Notes: generated by a model from the sequence alone, not told the origin. DNA of 64,000 bases from Ruegeria sp. YS9 (GCF_024628725.1 NZ_CP102409.1:1459001-1523000); one strand, 5' to 3'. Shown: positions 30,138 through 40,256, counted from the first letter of the stretch. Numbers and translations: made by a program.

Positions 30138-31028
30138 TTATTCCACGTTCTGCACTTGCTCGCGCATCTGATCGATCACCGCTTTCAGTTCCAGCCCGAC
30201 CGATGTCAGGTCCGAGCTTTGCGCCTTGGAACACAGCGTGTTGGCTTCGCGATTGAACTCCTGCATCAGGAAATCCAGCTTGCGGCCCACGGCCCCTTCC
30301 TGTGCCAACAACTCACGCGCGGCCCCTACATGCGCGGTCAGGCGGTCGATTTCTTCGGTGATATCCGCCTTGACCGCGATCATCGCCAGCTCTTGCGCGA
30401 CACGATCAGGATCCGCTCCTTGCGTGTTCTCCAGCACCCGCGCGAGATTCTCACGCAGCCCCTCGGTCATCTCGTCCTTACGTTGCTCGGCAATGGCCGC
30501 GGCTTGCGTCGTCAGTTCCGCGACCCGATCCAGTTGCGTGTTCAAGACCACCGACAAAGCTGCCCCTTCGGTTTTGCGCATATCTATGAACGCGGCCAGA
30601 AGATCTTTGAATTCGGACGTCAGATGAGCAACAAGCGGTGCCGGATCGTCGACCTCGGTTCCTGCATCCATCATCCCCTTGAGCGCCAAAAGATCTGACG
30701 CACACGACGGTGCAAGCGTGATGCCGCGCGCAGCTGCCAGCGCTTCCGTTCGTTCAAGAGCGGTCAAGGCCGCAGCCATCGCGGCTTCGTTCAAGGCCAG
30801 TTCCGGGGCAGAATCCTCGCGGTTCAACCGCATCGACAGGGTCACGTTTCCCCGGCTCAGGGATTTGGACAGCGACGCCCGCAACGCGACTTCGAGACCG
30901 GTCAACCAGTCGGGCACGCGCAGTCGCATGTCCAGCCCCTTGCCGTTTACGCTACGAAGTTCCCACGACCAGCTGTGCGGTCCGAAAGTTCCCTTCCCCG
31001 AGGCAAATCCGGTCATGGATCTGATCAT
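30138..31028 (-). CDS. yicC: YicC/YloC-family endoribonuclease
   Basis: A 296-residue protein starting [13 protein letters not shown], the highly conserved N-terminus of the family, with AGGAAAGG upstream. The C-terminal DUF1732 segment is [21 protein letters not shown], ending [13 protein letters not shown]. The family is known as a stress-related RNA endonuclease that forms a hexameric barrel. Upstream neighbour of gmk on one transcript. Confidence 0.95.
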   Translation of the reverse strand: MIRSMTGFASGKGTFGPHSWSWELRSVNGKGLDMRLRVPDWLTGLEVALRASLSKSLSRGNVTLSMRLNREDSAPELALNEAAMAAALTALERTEALAAARGITLAPSCASDLLALKGMMDAGTEVDDPAPLVAHLTSEFKDLLAAFIDMRKTEGAALSVVLNTQLDRVAELTTQAAAIAEQRKDEMTEGLRENLARVLENTQGADPDRVAQELAMIAVKADITEEIDRLTAHVGAARELLAQEGAVGRKLDFLMQEFNREANTLCSKAQSSDLTSVGLELKAVIDQMREQVQNVE

Positions 31029-31267
31029 GATGGCCCTTTCCTGTTCCCTTGCTGTTTCGAGCATGTGCCGCACCTAATGCTATTGACTGGTGCAGAGCAA
31101 GAGTTTGCTGAAGACGCATTTGTTTGGCGCAAGTTAACCATTCGTTAAAGAATTGCTCCAAAATTGAATTAACCCGAGTCAAACTGCCCATAGCAATGGT
31201 TTGCGGGCCGTGGATGCTTCCAATGTGTTGCATTTTATGAAAAAGGCGGCCAATTGACGTTAGGGTG

Positions 31268-31948
31268 ATGAAAATGAAAACCTTTTTCGGGATAGGTTCC
31301 GGGTCAGAATTTGGAAAGATCGTCGCAATGGATCGCTTTGACAGTGGGCGCAGCCTATCGCCGATCCGCCAGGCCGAGGCGTATTGGACCGCGTTGTTGA
31401 GCGGTGACAGCGTACCGATGCGGTCTCAAATCGACCCGCGCGGTCTTGAGAATGTTCTAGAATATACTTTCATCCTGGAACGCATCGCACCCGGCCTGGC
31501 CCGATTTCGTCTGGCAGGCAGCCATCTGAACGCACTAGCAGGGATGGAAGTGCGAGGGATGCCGTTGACCGCGTTCTTTCAACCGGATGCCCGTGCGCAG
31601 ACCAAGGATGTTCTGGAGCAGGTATTTGCATCCCCCGCTGTTGCCGAATTGAGTCTGACCTCGGGCGGGGTGTTGGGACGTACCCGGATGCAGGCCCGGA
31701 TGATCCTTTTGCCACTGAAAAGCGACCTTGGGGATGTCAGTCGTGTTTTGGGGGTCATGATCGCCGATGGCGCAATCGGCAAGACACCGCGCCGGTTTTC
31801 ACTGGCCGATACGCGGATCAAACCGGTTTCTGAAATTCAGGTGCCCGCGCCCACTCTGCGCCGTCCTGTGGAAGGTTTTGCCGAGGAACAACGCGAATTC
31901 AAACGCTCTGCCGGCCATCTTCATCTGGTGGTGTCTCGCGACGATTGA
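31268..31948 (+). CDS. PAS-domain protein of the alphaproteobacterial PF07310 type
   Basis: A 226-residue soluble protein whose central part (about 35-165) matches the single-PAS family found mainly in alphaproteobacteria: SPIRQAEAYWTALLSGDSVPMRSQIDPRG, RFRLAGSHLNALAGMEVRGMPL, PLKSDLGDVSRVLGVMI. There is no kinase or effector domain. The C-terminal 60 residues are polar and likely disordered. GTTAGGG precedes overlapping GTG/ATG starts and I take the ATG at 31268. Divergent from yicC. The ligand and partner are unknown. Confidence 0.8.
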   Translation: MKMKTFFGIGSGSEFGKIVAMDRFDSGRSLSPIRQAEAYWTALLSGDSVPMRSQIDPRGLENVLEYTFILERIAPGLARFRLAGSHLNALAGMEVRGMPLTAFFQPDARAQTKDVLEQVFASPAVAELSLTSGGVLGRTRMQARMILLPLKSDLGDVSRVLGVMIADGAIGKTPRRFSLADTRIKPVSEIQVPAPTLRRPVEGFAEEQREFKRSAGHLHLVVSRDD

Positions 31949-32018
31949 AACACGTAAGATAGCCGTGAACAAAAAACAGCGGACCGATAGCCCGCTGTTG
32001 TCAGTGTTACAATTGCGC

Positions 32019-33389
32019 TTAGCTTACCGCGCGTTTCGAGCCGTTGCGGCGCAGGTTGGTCAGCTCTTCCGCCACCAGGAACGCAAGTTCCAGCGATTGC
32101 GACGCGTTCAAGCGCGGATCGCAGGCGGTGTGGTAGCGATCCGACAGATCCTCTTCGGTCACGGCGCGTACACCACCGGTACATTCGGTCACATCCAGGC
32201 CGGTCATTTCGAAATGCACGCCGCCGGGGATGGTGCCCTCGGCCTGATGCACACCGAAGAAGTCACGCACCTCGCGCAGAACTGAATCAAACGGGCGGGT
32301 TTTGTAACCCGTGGCCGATTTGATCGTGTTGCCGTGCATAGGGTCGCAGACCCAGGTCACCTTGGCGCCCTCTTCCTTGACCGCCTTGATCAGACGCGGC
32401 AGGTGCTCGCCCGCCTTGCCCGCGCCAAAGCGCGCGATCAGGGTCAGACGCCCCTCTTCGTTGTCGGGGTTCAGCTTGGACATCAGAACCTTCAGGTCTT
32501 CGGCCGTGGTGGTCGGGCCGCATTTCAGACCGATCGGGTTCAGAACCCCGCGGCAGAACTCGACATGCGCGCCGTCGGGCTGACGGGTTCGGTCGCCGAT
32601 CCAGATCATGTGACCAGAGCCGGCCAGCCAGTTGCCCGAGGTCGAATCCAGACGCGTCAGTGCCTCTTCATATTCCAGCAACAGCCCTTCGTGGCTGGTG
32701 TAGAATTCAACGGTCGAGAATTCATGGGTTGTTTCCGCAGTGATGCCAGCGGCTTCCATGAAGTCGATGGTGTCCTGAATACGGTCCGCTACCTCGGAGT
32801 ATTTCTGAACGTCCTGTTCATCCGCAAAACCCAGAGTCCAGGCATGCACGCGGCTCATATCCGCGAATCCACCGGTTGAGAAAGCGCGCAGCAAGTTAAG
32901 TGTCGCCGCCGCTTGCGTATAGGCCTGCAACATCTTGTTGGGATTCGGAATCCTGGCTTCGGGTGTGAAGGCCAATTCGTTGATGATGTCGCCGCGGTAG
33001 CTGGGCAGCTCCACACCATCCACAACTTCGGTCGGGGCACTGCGTGGCTTGGCAAATTGCCCGGCCATACGACCGACTTTGACCACCGGCACCTTGGCGC
33101 CATAAGTCAGAACCATCGCCATTTGCAGCATCACCTTGAACGTGTCACGGATCGCATCAGCGCTGAATTGTTCAAAGCTTTCAGCGCAATCCCCGCCTTG
33201 CAGAAGGAAGGCCTCGCCGCGACCGGCGGCACCCAGATGCTGTTTGAGACGCCGCGCCTCGCCGGCAAAGACCAGCGGGGGATACTTTGAAAGCTGAGCC
33301 TCGACCTTGGCCAGCGCGGCCGCGTCGGTATAATCTGGCATCTGAACCCGGGGCTTGTTGCGCCAGTTCGATTTTTGCCATTCGGTCAT
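32019..33389 (-). CDS. aroG: Class II 3-deoxy-7-phosphoheptulonate (DAHP) synthase
   Basis: The first committed step of the shikimate pathway, PEP plus erythrose-4-phosphate to DAHP. 456 residues of the class II (plant/Mycobacterium) type: [12 protein letters not shown] near 70, [25 protein letters not shown], and [10 protein letters not shown] toward the C-terminus, supplying metal-binding Cys, His, Glu and Asp residues. The ATG at 33389 follows CGGAGACC. Together with aroQ, it supplies shikimate flux, but the genes lie 16 kb apart and are not co-regulated by position. Confidence 0.95.
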   Translation of the reverse strand: MTEWQKSNWRNKPRVQMPDYTDAAALAKVEAQLSKYPPLVFAGEARRLKQHLGAAGRGEAFLLQGGDCAESFEQFSADAIRDTFKVMLQMAMVLTYGAKVPVVKVGRMAGQFAKPRSAPTEVVDGVELPSYRGDIINELAFTPEARIPNPNKMLQAYTQAAATLNLLRAFSTGGFADMSRVHAWTLGFADEQDVQKYSEVADRIQDTIDFMEAAGITAETTHEFSTVEFYTSHEGLLLEYEEALTRLDSTSGNWLAGSGHMIWIGDRTRQPDGAHVEFCRGVLNPIGLKCGPTTTAEDLKVLMSKLNPDNEEGRLTLIARFGAGKAGEHLPRLIKAVKEEGAKVTWVCDPMHGNTIKSATGYKTRPFDSVLREVRDFFGVHQAEGTIPGGVHFEMTGLDVTECTGGVRAVTEEDLSDRYHTACDPRLNASQSLELAFLVAEELTNLRRNGSKRAVS

Positions 33390-33558
33390 AGCTTTGGTCT
33401 CCGCTGAAGTTTTCAGGTGGTCTCTATACAAAATGCAATGAAGAGTGACCATATCCCATTTGCGCCTCTTGACGACGTAAACAAGCTTTGATCATGGTGG
33501 CTGTCAGATCTGCTGCTGGATAATAAACTGACCAGCAGCGAAGCAAGGACATCTCGCC

Positions 33559-34563
33559 ATGCAAGAGCAACGCCAAGTTGTCACGGTGGAAGACACTGCG
33601 GCCCCACCCCGGAATTTCGTTTTTGTCCTTTTGGACAAATTCTCGCTGCTGTCCTTTGCTTCGGCGCTTGACAGTCTGCGCATCGCCAACCGCATGGCGA
33701 ACAGACAGCTTTATACCTGGAAGCTGATGGGAGAAGGCGGGGAAACGGTAACCTGCTCGGCCGGGACCGAGTTCAAGCTGGACAGTGATCTGGTAGAGCT
33801 ACAGCGCGACGACGTCGTTTTGATCTGCGGTGGTGTGGACGTTCAGGCGGCCACTACCAAGCGCGTGCTGAACTGGCTGCGGCGCGAAGCCCGAAGGGGC
33901 TTGCGGATCGGGGGCCTCTGCACGGCGGCCTATACTCTGGCAAAGGCCGGGTTGCTGGACAACAAGAAGGCGACGATCCACTGGGAGAACTCTGACAGTT
34001 TCATCGAGGAATTCGATGAGGTCGAACTGACCAAAGCCGTCTTTCAGATCGATGGCAGCCGCATGACGACCGCGGGCGGCACCTCGTCGATCGACCTGAT
34101 GCTCAAGCTGATTGCGGATGACTATGGCGAGGATCTGGCCAACGCGGTGGCGGATCAGATGATCTATTCCTCGATCCGAACCGACCAGGACACACAGCGC
34201 CTGTCAACTCCGACCCGAATCGGTGTGCGGCATCCGAAGTTGAGCCAGGTTATCCTGATGATGGAAAAGAACATCGAAGAGCCGATCTCGCCCTCGATTC
34301 TGGCCAAGGACGTGGGTATGTCGACCCGCCAGTTGGAGCGTCTTTTCCGCCGGTACCTAAGCCGTTCCCCCAAGCGCTATTACATGGAGCTGCGCCTGCA
34401 CAAGGCCCGGAACCTGCTGATGCAGACCGATATGAGCGTCATCAACGTGGCGCTGGCCTGTGGGTTCGCCTCGCCCAGCCATTTCTCGAAATGCTATCGG
34501 GCGCATTACAACACCACGCCCTATCGCGAGCGTGGTGCGCAGAGCGGACGGCTGTCGGTCTGA
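33559..34563 (+). CDS. GlxA-type transcriptional regulator (DJ-1/PfpI plus AraC domains)
   Basis: A 334-residue regulator. The DJ-1/PfpI-like domain (about 18-185) includes VLLDKFSLLSFASALDSLRIAN and a nucleophile-elbow-like GGLCTAAYTLAKAG with Cys near 119. A C-terminal AraC-type double helix-turn-helix follows (about 235-330: ILAKDVGMSTRQLERLFRRYL, VALACGFASPSHFSKCYR). Relatives such as GbdR/CdhR/ArgR-type proteins control catabolism of glycine betaine, carnitine or amino acids. Which effector applies here is open. The neighbours give no catabolic context. Confidence 0.92.
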   Translation: MQEQRQVVTVEDTAAPPRNFVFVLLDKFSLLSFASALDSLRIANRMANRQLYTWKLMGEGGETVTCSAGTEFKLDSDLVELQRDDVVLICGGVDVQAATTKRVLNWLRREARRGLRIGGLCTAAYTLAKAGLLDNKKATIHWENSDSFIEEFDEVELTKAVFQIDGSRMTTAGGTSSIDLMLKLIADDYGEDLANAVADQMIYSSIRTDQDTQRLSTPTRIGVRHPKLSQVILMMEKNIEEPISPSILAKDVGMSTRQLERLFRRYLSRSPKRYYMELRLHKARNLLMQTDMSVINVALACGFASPSHFSKCYRAHYNTTPYRERGAQSGRLSV

Positions 34564-34567
34564 GCGC

Positions 34568-34978
34568 CTAGAACTTCTCCAGAATGGGCGTGGCATTTGT
34601 GTTGAGGGAAAAACTGAGAACGACAAGCCCGTCCTCACGTTCATGCAAGACAGTGTAGACAAAAACATAGCTGTTCTTGTCATTCCAATACACCCGCATT
34701 TCCTGCGCGAAACCGTTCTGAAGTTCGACCCGCTTGGCCACGTCGGTATGGCTCAGGTAATACGGAACAAGGTCGCGCAGTTGGCCCTGAAGAATCTCCA
34801 TCTGCTGCGGCGTGTATTCGTCAGCACCCCCCAACCGATTGATGACGTTCGAGAACTCGCGGTTCTTCATTTTGGTGTCGACGAAGGTTTCATAATCGGC
34901 ATAGGTCGGAAAAACCTCGTCCGCCGCAGCTGGAAACGTCGAAAAACACAAGATTATTGATGCGAGAATGCGGAACAT
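34568..34978 (-). CDS. Exported protein of unknown function
   Basis: A 136-residue protein with a signal peptide (MFRILASIILCFSTFPAAA, cleavage before DEVFP). The mature part has a helical N-half (YADYETFVDTKMKNREFSNVINRLGG) and a beta-rich C-half (NSYVFVYTVLHE, LVVLSFSLNTNA). AAAGGGGAT precedes the ATG. No cysteines remain after processing and no known domain is recognised. Convergent with the GlxA-type gene and upstream of the sugar dehydrogenase gene's stop region on the other side. Confidence 0.78.
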   Translation of the reverse strand: MFRILASIILCFSTFPAAADEVFPTYADYETFVDTKMKNREFSNVINRLGGADEYTPQQMEILQGQLRDLVPYYLSHTDVAKRVELQNGFAQEMRVYWNDKNSYVFVYTVLHEREDGLVVLSFSLNTNATPILEKF

Positions 34979-35010
34979 TTCAATCCCCTTTGAAGTGTAT
35001 TCCGACACTC

Positions 35011-36108
35011 CTAGGACGAACGGGCGAGCCTGTAAACCGCGCCCTGCCCGACCGAGATAAACCAGATCGCCCCATCCGGGGCCTGCACGATGTCACGGAC
35101 CCGTTCGGTCTCGGGGCCCTTGATCTGCTCGACCTCGCGCAGCGGGTCTCCGTATAGCCGCGCGATATAGTCGAATTTCAGCGAGCCCACAAAAATGTCG
35201 CCCCGCCATTCAGGAAACATGTCGCCGGAATAGACCATCAACCCCGACGGCGCGATCGACGGGTCCCAATACAGGCGCGGCTGTTCCATGCCGGGCTTGC
35301 TGGTGCCTTCGCCGATCTTCTCTCCGGAATAATGCGTGCCGTACGAGATGACCGGCCAGCCGTAATTGGCGCCGGGTTTGACAAGGTTCACCTCGTCGCC
35401 GCCGCGCGCACCGTGTTCCGACACCCACAATCGGCCGCGCCTATCCAGATCGGCCCCCTGTGGGTTGCGATGCCCATAGGACCAGATTTCAGGTCGGATC
35501 TCTGCCTGTCCGATGAAAGGATTGTCTGACGGCACCGAGCCGTCGCGGTTGATACGGATCACGGACCCTATGACGTTCGAGCGATCCTGCGCCTGCGGCC
35601 CATCCCCTCGATCTCCAATGGTTATAAAAAGCGTGCCGTCATTGGCTTCTACTACGCGAGAGCCGAAATGCCGCCCGCCTGATCCGCCGGGAGAAGCCTC
35701 GAAAATGACCCGCAGATTCGTCAGGCGCGTGCCGTTCTCGGACAGGCGTGCGACTGCGACAGCCGTGCCTGCGCCACCCTTTTGCGGTTTTGAAAAGGTC
35801 AGAAAAACCTCGCGGCTTTTATTGAAATCGCGCGGGATCGTGACGTCCAGCAATCCGCCCTGCCCCGAAGCTGCAACCTTGGGAGCCCCGGATACGGCAT
35901 TCGCCTCTCCGTCCTGAACATACAGCAGGTTTCCGTCCCGTTCGGTGACAAGAAAACTGCCGTCTGGCAGGATGCCGACGGCCCAGGGGATATCCAGCCC
36001 GCCTGCCATTTCGGTGATTTCAGTATTCCCGACCGAGGTCGACAACACCTGTGCCAAGGCACTTTCGGTGCAAAAAGTGACGAACAGAATCGCGGCAGCT
36101 CTGAGCAT
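35011..36108 (-). CDS. PQQ-dependent sugar dehydrogenase (soluble GDH/YliI family)
   Basis: A periplasmic six-bladed beta-propeller protein, 365 residues with signal peptide (LRAAAILFVTFCTESALA). Family motifs are LDIPWAVGILPDGSFLVTER near 40-60, GSGGRHFGSRVVEANDGTLFITIGDRG, YGHRNPQGADLD, WVSEHGARGGDEVN and NYGWPVISYG, which hold the PQQ-binding and catalytic His/Arg residues. It oxidises aldose sugars to lactones, with electrons to the respiratory chain. No PQQ synthesis genes are in the window. GGAGAAGGA precedes the ATG. Confidence 0.9.
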   Translation of the reverse strand: MLRAAAILFVTFCTESALAQVLSTSVGNTEITEMAGGLDIPWAVGILPDGSFLVTERDGNLLYVQDGEANAVSGAPKVAASGQGGLLDVTIPRDFNKSREVFLTFSKPQKGGAGTAVAVARLSENGTRLTNLRVIFEASPGGSGGRHFGSRVVEANDGTLFITIGDRGDGPQAQDRSNVIGSVIRINRDGSVPSDNPFIGQAEIRPEIWSYGHRNPQGADLDRRGRLWVSEHGARGGDEVNLVKPGANYGWPVISYGTHYSGEKIGEGTSKPGMEQPRLYWDPSIAPSGLMVYSGDMFPEWRGDIFVGSLKFDYIARLYGDPLREVEQIKGPETERVRDIVQAPDGAIWFISVGQGAVYRLARSS

Positions 36109-36261
36109 GTTGATCCTTCTCCGGACAATCCAAGGCAAACCCTAACAAAACAGATAGATTTCCGATCGATAAAAACACGATTGCGTTAGGACTTTTCTTT
36201 TCCGGGCAGCTTGCCTAGGTTCGTGGCCAGAACGAACACGTTCACAATAGGGAGTAACCAT

Positions 36262-37443
36262 ATGAAAAAGCTGCTTACAGCAACTGCAGCATCCGCTTTG
36301 CTGGCCGGACCTGCGTTGGCCGAAGACATCACGCTTGGTGTTTTGTTCGGATTCACCGGCCCCATTGAATCGCTGGCACCTGCAATGGGTTCGGGCGCTG
36401 AACTGGCGATGGCGGAAGTCACCGAATCCGGAAAACTGCTGGATGGATCCAAAGTGACCGCATCGCGCGCTGACACCGGCTGCATTGATAACGGTCTGGC
36501 CACTTCGAACGGCGAACGCATGATTGCGGACGGTGTTGCCGGCATCATCGGCGGCGATTGCTCGGGCGTGACCGGTGCGATCCTTCAGAATGTCGCGATT
36601 CCGAATGGCATGGTCATGATCTCGCCCTCGGCGACCTCGCCGGGCTTGTCGACCATGGAAGACAACGGCCTGTTCTTCCGCACCGCGCCGTCAGATGCGC
36701 GCGAAGGCCAGGTGATGGCAGATATCCTGAAAGATCGCGGCATCAACTCGATCGCTCTGACCTATACCAACAACGACTACGGCAAGGGTCTGGCGGACGC
36801 GATCCAAACCTCTTTCGAGGCAGCAGGTGGTGAAGTGACCATCGTTGCAGCGCACGAGGACGGCAAAGCCGACTACTCGGCCGAAGTTGGTGCTCTGGCC
36901 TCGGCCGGTGGCGACATTCTGGTTGTTGCGGGCTATCTGGATCAGGGCGGCCTGGGCATCATCCAGTCGGCGCTGGACAGCGGTGCGTTTGACACCTTTG
37001 GCCTGCCGGGCGGCATGATCGGTGACTCGCTGCCGGCCAATGTCGGCCCCGACCTGAACGGCTCGTTCGGTCAGATCGCCGGTTCGGGTGGTGAAGGCGC
37101 CGAGAAGTATTTCGCCATGGCCGAAGCCGCAGGCTTCGACGGTTCGTCGCCCTATTCGCCCGAATCCTATGACGCTGCGGCTTTGTTCATGCTGGCCATG
37201 CAGGCTGCCGGATCGACCAATCCGGCCGACTATGGCGGCAAGATCATGGACGTTGCCAACGCTCCGGGTGAAAAGATCTATCCCGGCGAACTGGCCAAGG
37301 GTCTGGAATTGCTGGCAAACGGCCAGGACATCGACTATGTCGGTGCGTCCGGTGTCGAACTGATTGGCCCCGGCGAAAGCGCTGGTTCCTATCGTGAGAT
37401 CGAAGTGACCGACGGTGAAAACAAGACCGTCAACTTCCGTTGA
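36262..37443 (+). CDS. livK: Branched-chain amino acid ABC transporter substrate-binding protein
   Basis: A periplasmic binding protein of the Leu/Ile/Val type, 393 residues. The signal peptide is MKKLLTATAASALLAGPALA. The type I periplasmic-binding fold has GVLFGFTGPIESLAPAMGSGAELA, GIIGGDCSGVTGAIL, SPSATSPGLS and ALTYTNNDYGKGLADAIQ. Two Cys (GCIDNG and GDCSG) may form a disulphide. AGGGAGTAAC precedes the ATG. First gene of a livK-livG-livF unit. A hairpin follows its stop. Confidence 0.94.
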   Translation: MKKLLTATAASALLAGPALAEDITLGVLFGFTGPIESLAPAMGSGAELAMAEVTESGKLLDGSKVTASRADTGCIDNGLATSNGERMIADGVAGIIGGDCSGVTGAILQNVAIPNGMVMISPSATSPGLSTMEDNGLFFRTAPSDAREGQVMADILKDRGINSIALTYTNNDYGKGLADAIQTSFEAAGGEVTIVAAHEDGKADYSAEVGALASAGGDILVVAGYLDQGGLGIIQSALDSGAFDTFGLPGGMIGDSLPANVGPDLNGSFGQIAGSGGEGAEKYFAMAEAAGFDGSSPYSPESYDAAALFMLAMQAAGSTNPADYGGKIMDVANAPGEKIYPGELAKGLELLANGQDIDYVGASGVELIGPGESAGSYREIEVTDGENKTVNFR

Positions 37444-37470
37444 TTGATCTTCAACGGCTATGAATGAAAG

Positions 37471-37498
37471 CAGCCCGGGCCTTGTGTCCGGGCTGTTT
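37471..37498 (+). terminator. Hairpin between livK and livG (partial terminator)
   Basis: A perfect 8-bp stem (CAGCCCGG / CCGGGCTG) with a 9-base loop followed by TTTC. The short T run suggests leaky termination, which would keep the binding protein in excess over the ATPases downstream. Confidence 0.65.
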
Positions 37499-37568
37499 CA
37501 ATGAAAAAAGACCGCACCCGATCAACGGGGTCGAGACAACAGCGCCGGACAGGCGGCAAGGGGAAAAG

Positions 37569-38357
37569 ATGATCGTCGTCGAGGACGTGCACAAGCATTT
37601 CGGCGGATTTCATGCGGTGGATGGGGCATCGCTGGAAATCCAGAAAGGGTCGATCACCGGCCTGATCGGGCCCAACGGGGCAGGAAAAACCACTCTGTTC
37701 AATGTGATCGCGGGTGTTTTGCCGCCGACCAGCGGCAAGGTGGTGATGGACGGCGAGGATATCACCGGCCTGCCCCCTCATGAGCTGTTCCACAAGGGGC
37801 TGTTGCGCACGTTTCAGATTGCACATGAATTCCCGTCGATGTCCTGCCGTGAAAACCTGATGATGGTGCCTGGCGCGCAATCAGGCGAGTCGCTGTGGAA
37901 CACGTGGTTCGGCCGCAAACGCATCGCTGACGAAGAACGCGCACTGAAGGCCAAGGCCGATGAGGTGCTGGAGTTTCTGACGATTGAGCATCTGGCCGAT
38001 CACAAGGCGGGTCAGGTCTCGGGTGGTCAGAAAAAGTTGCTGGAGCTTGGCCGCACCATGATGGTCGACGCCAAGATCGTGTTTCTGGACGAGGTCGGCG
38101 CAGGTGTGAACCGCACCCTTCTGATGACCATTGCCGACACGATCCTGCGTCTGAACAAGGAGCGTGGATACACCTTCGTCGTCATCGAGCACGACATGGA
38201 TTTCATCGGCAAGATCTGTGATCCGGTCATCTGCATGGCCGAAGGCAAGGTACTGGCCGAGGGTACCTTGGACGAGATCAAGGCGAACGAGCACGTGATC
38301 GAAGCCTATCTGGGCACCGGCCTGAAGAACAAAGACAAACTGGAGGCAGGCGCGTGA
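37569..38357 (+). CDS. livG: Branched-chain amino acid ABC transporter ATP-binding protein LivG
   Basis: A cytosolic ATPase of 262 residues. It has Walker A GPNGAGKTT near 38, signature VSGGQKKLLELGRTMM and Walker B KIVFLDEVGAGVN. The tail EAYLGTGLKNK is typical of LivG. The start at 37569 follows GGGGAAAAG. Note DEVGAGVN instead of the common DEPxAGLN, a known variant. Its stop overlaps the GTG start of livF. Confidence 0.95.
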   Translation: MIVVEDVHKHFGGFHAVDGASLEIQKGSITGLIGPNGAGKTTLFNVIAGVLPPTSGKVVMDGEDITGLPPHELFHKGLLRTFQIAHEFPSMSCRENLMMVPGAQSGESLWNTWFGRKRIADEERALKAKADEVLEFLTIEHLADHKAGQVSGGQKKLLELGRTMMVDAKIVFLDEVGAGVNRTLLMTIADTILRLNKERGYTFVVIEHDMDFIGKICDPVICMAEGKVLAEGTLDEIKANEHVIEAYLGTGLKNKDKLEAGA

Positions 38358-39184
38358 GCGACAACCCCTATCAGGATGACAAGGGCAACAAGGACGCCTC
38401 GATCACCAATCCGCACGGTGTCGGCACCATGACCCCGGCCCATCGCAAAAGTGGTGCGACCCATAAGGTCGAAGGTGGCCCGTTTCTGATCGGCGACACC
38501 ATGACGGGTGGTTACGGCAAAGGGCCGGACATTCTGCATGATTGCACCATCGCCGTGGACAAGGGTGAAATCGCAGTCATCGTCGGCCCCAACGGTGCGG
38601 GCAAGTCGACGGCGATGAAAGCTGTGTTCGGGATGCTGGATGTCCGTTCAGGGTCCGTGCGTCTGGATGGCGAGGATATCACCAATCTCAGCCCGCAAGA
38701 CCGGGTCATGCGTGGCATGGGTTTCGTGCCGCAGACACAGAACATCTTTACCTCGATGACGGTGGAAGAGAACCTTGAAATGGGTGCCTTCATCCGCCGC
38801 GACGACATCAGTCAGACGATGGAGCAGGTCTATGACCTCTTCCCGATCCTCCGCGACAAGCGCAACCAGGCCGCCGGAGAACTGTCGGGCGGACAACGTC
38901 AACAGGTCGCAGTTGGCCGCGCGCTGATGACCCAGCCCAAGGTGCTGATGCTCGACGAACCCACGGCAGGCGTTTCGCCGATCGTGATGGATGAACTGTT
39001 CGACCGGATCATCGAGGTGTCCCGCACCGGCCTGCCGATCCTGATGGTGGAACAGAACGCCCGCCAGGCCTTGGAGATTGCCGACAAGGGATACGTTCTG
39101 GTTCAGGGGCGCAATGCCTATACCGGCACGGGCAAGGAACTGCTGGCCGATCCGGAGGTTCGGAAGAGTTTCTTGGGGGGGTGA
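38354..39184 (+). CDS. livF: Branched-chain amino acid ABC transporter ATP-binding protein LivF
   Basis: The second ATPase, 276 residues, starting with GTG inside the livG stop (GTGA). Walker A is GPNGAGKST near 79, signature LSGGQRQQVAVGRALM, Walker B KVLMLDEPTAGVSP. About 40 polar residues (SDNPYQDDKGNKDASITNPH...) precede the usual LivF start at FLIGDTMTGGYGKGPDIL. LivF is normally about 235 residues, so this is a clade-type N-terminal extension of unknown role. Confidence 0.93.
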   Translation: MSDNPYQDDKGNKDASITNPHGVGTMTPAHRKSGATHKVEGGPFLIGDTMTGGYGKGPDILHDCTIAVDKGEIAVIVGPNGAGKSTAMKAVFGMLDVRSGSVRLDGEDITNLSPQDRVMRGMGFVPQTQNIFTSMTVEENLEMGAFIRRDDISQTMEQVYDLFPILRDKRNQAAGELSGGQRQQVAVGRALMTQPKVLMLDEPTAGVSPIVMDELFDRIIEVSRTGLPILMVEQNARQALEIADKGYVLVQGRNAYTGTGKELLADPEVRKSFLGG

Positions 39185-39186
39185 GG

Positions 39187-39675
39187 ATGAAACACTTTGC
39201 TAAATTCGTCGCGGTTTCCACTTTCTTTCTTATGCCCGGAAACGGGTTCGCAGAAATTCTGCATTTGAAGGCGAACGGTGCTGAGATGCACTGCACCGCA
39301 AAACACGATTGCAACCCGCCTCTTGATTGCGGTGGAGATGATTTCAAGGACTGCAAACCGCGCAAGGGGTATTGCAAGGATTCCCTGAGCTTCGCTTTTC
39401 AGCCTCTTAAGGCGGAAGATACTAACGATCAAAAACAGTATGGCATGTTCGCTCTTGCTGGCCATGAAAAGTTCGTTTTATCAGGCGCAAAGATTGCTCT
39501 GGAAAACCAACAGAATGAAGTTTTGGTACTGTTGAAAGGTCAGCCGCCTTTGGATGATTTTGAGAATTGGGACGTCATGTTGTCAGATAGCGGACGAATT
39601 AGTGTTCACGTGAAACTCACGAGCGGCGTACCGTCCGTAGCTTCTTTTCGTGGCGCTTGTCAGGTGGCCAACTAA
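39187..39675 (+). CDS. Exported Cys-rich protein of unknown function inside the liv locus
   Basis: A 162-residue protein with a signal peptide (FAKFVAVSTFFLMPGNGFA). The mature N-terminal third carries six Cys in 30 residues (HCTAKHDCNPPLDCGGDDF, then DCKPRKGYCKD), and a single Cys stands near the end (GACQVAN). The gene starts two bases after the livF stop with GTGAGG overlapping it, so it is on the livKGF transcript. Base composition is lower in G+C and codon use less biased than in livF, suggesting acquisition. No family recognised. A disulphide-stabilised periplasmic domain is inferred. Confidence 0.75.
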   Translation: MKHFAKFVAVSTFFLMPGNGFAEILHLKANGAEMHCTAKHDCNPPLDCGGDDFKDCKPRKGYCKDSLSFAFQPLKAEDTNDQKQYGMFALAGHEKFVLSGAKIALENQQNEVLVLLKGQPPLDDFENWDVMLSDSGRISVHVKLTSGVPSVASFRGACQVAN

Positions 39676-39910
39676 TGGCCTCCTCACTATTCCCGTTGTT
39701 GTTTGAGCCAACGGGCTGAGACTGGGCACGTATTCTCCCCACGCTCAAATTATTCCGCCATCCCAAGATTTCCATGCGTCGGCTGCAATCCGGTCACATT
39801 GTGCGTTTAGCGCCGGGCGCTGTGAAGGAAACGGTTTCCCGGCCAAACAAATCAAGTTCCGTGAAATCAAGCGAACCTTCTGAATGAAAAACTCTGTTCA
39901 GGACCCAAAA

Positions 39911-40240
39911 ATGAAAAAATGGATGTGTGTGGCCGTCGCCACATTGTTCGCAACCGCCGCAATTGCCGAAGAACGCCACTTTGTCTGCATCTCGGATCGT
40001 GACGGCAGCGAAGTGCGCCTCAACCGGGCACCGGAAGGAGACAAAGGCTACATCGAAACTGCAAGTGTTTCCGGCGACGCGATGGTGTTCAAAGGCGTTG
40101 GCAACATGACGTTTGTCCATATTGAAGGCGAAGATGTCATGACCTTTGTCGTGCATTATGACGACATGTCCTTTGACCTCTCGGTCAAGGGTCCCCACGC
40201 GGGAACCGATCACGGCACCTGCACCGAGACGGACGCCTGA
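39911..40240 (+). CDS. Small exported protein of unknown function
   Basis: A 109-residue protein with a signal peptide (MKKWMCVAVATLFATAAIA, cleavage before EERHF). The mature part is beta-rich (RHFVCISDRDGSEVRLNRA, AMVFKGVGNMTFVHIEGED, MTFVVHYDDMSFDLSVKG) with two Cys (VCIS near the start and GTCTE at the end), probably one disulphide. An ATG nine codons upstream is possible but the signal peptide begins here. Lies between livF and livH, 235 bases after the Cys-rich gene, and is followed by a long hairpin. Confidence 0.72.
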   Translation: MKKWMCVAVATLFATAAIAEERHFVCISDRDGSEVRLNRAPEGDKGYIETASVSGDAMVFKGVGNMTFVHIEGEDVMTFVVHYDDMSFDLSVKGPHAGTDHGTCTETDA

Positions 40241-40256
40241 TCCCGCTTCTTTCCAT

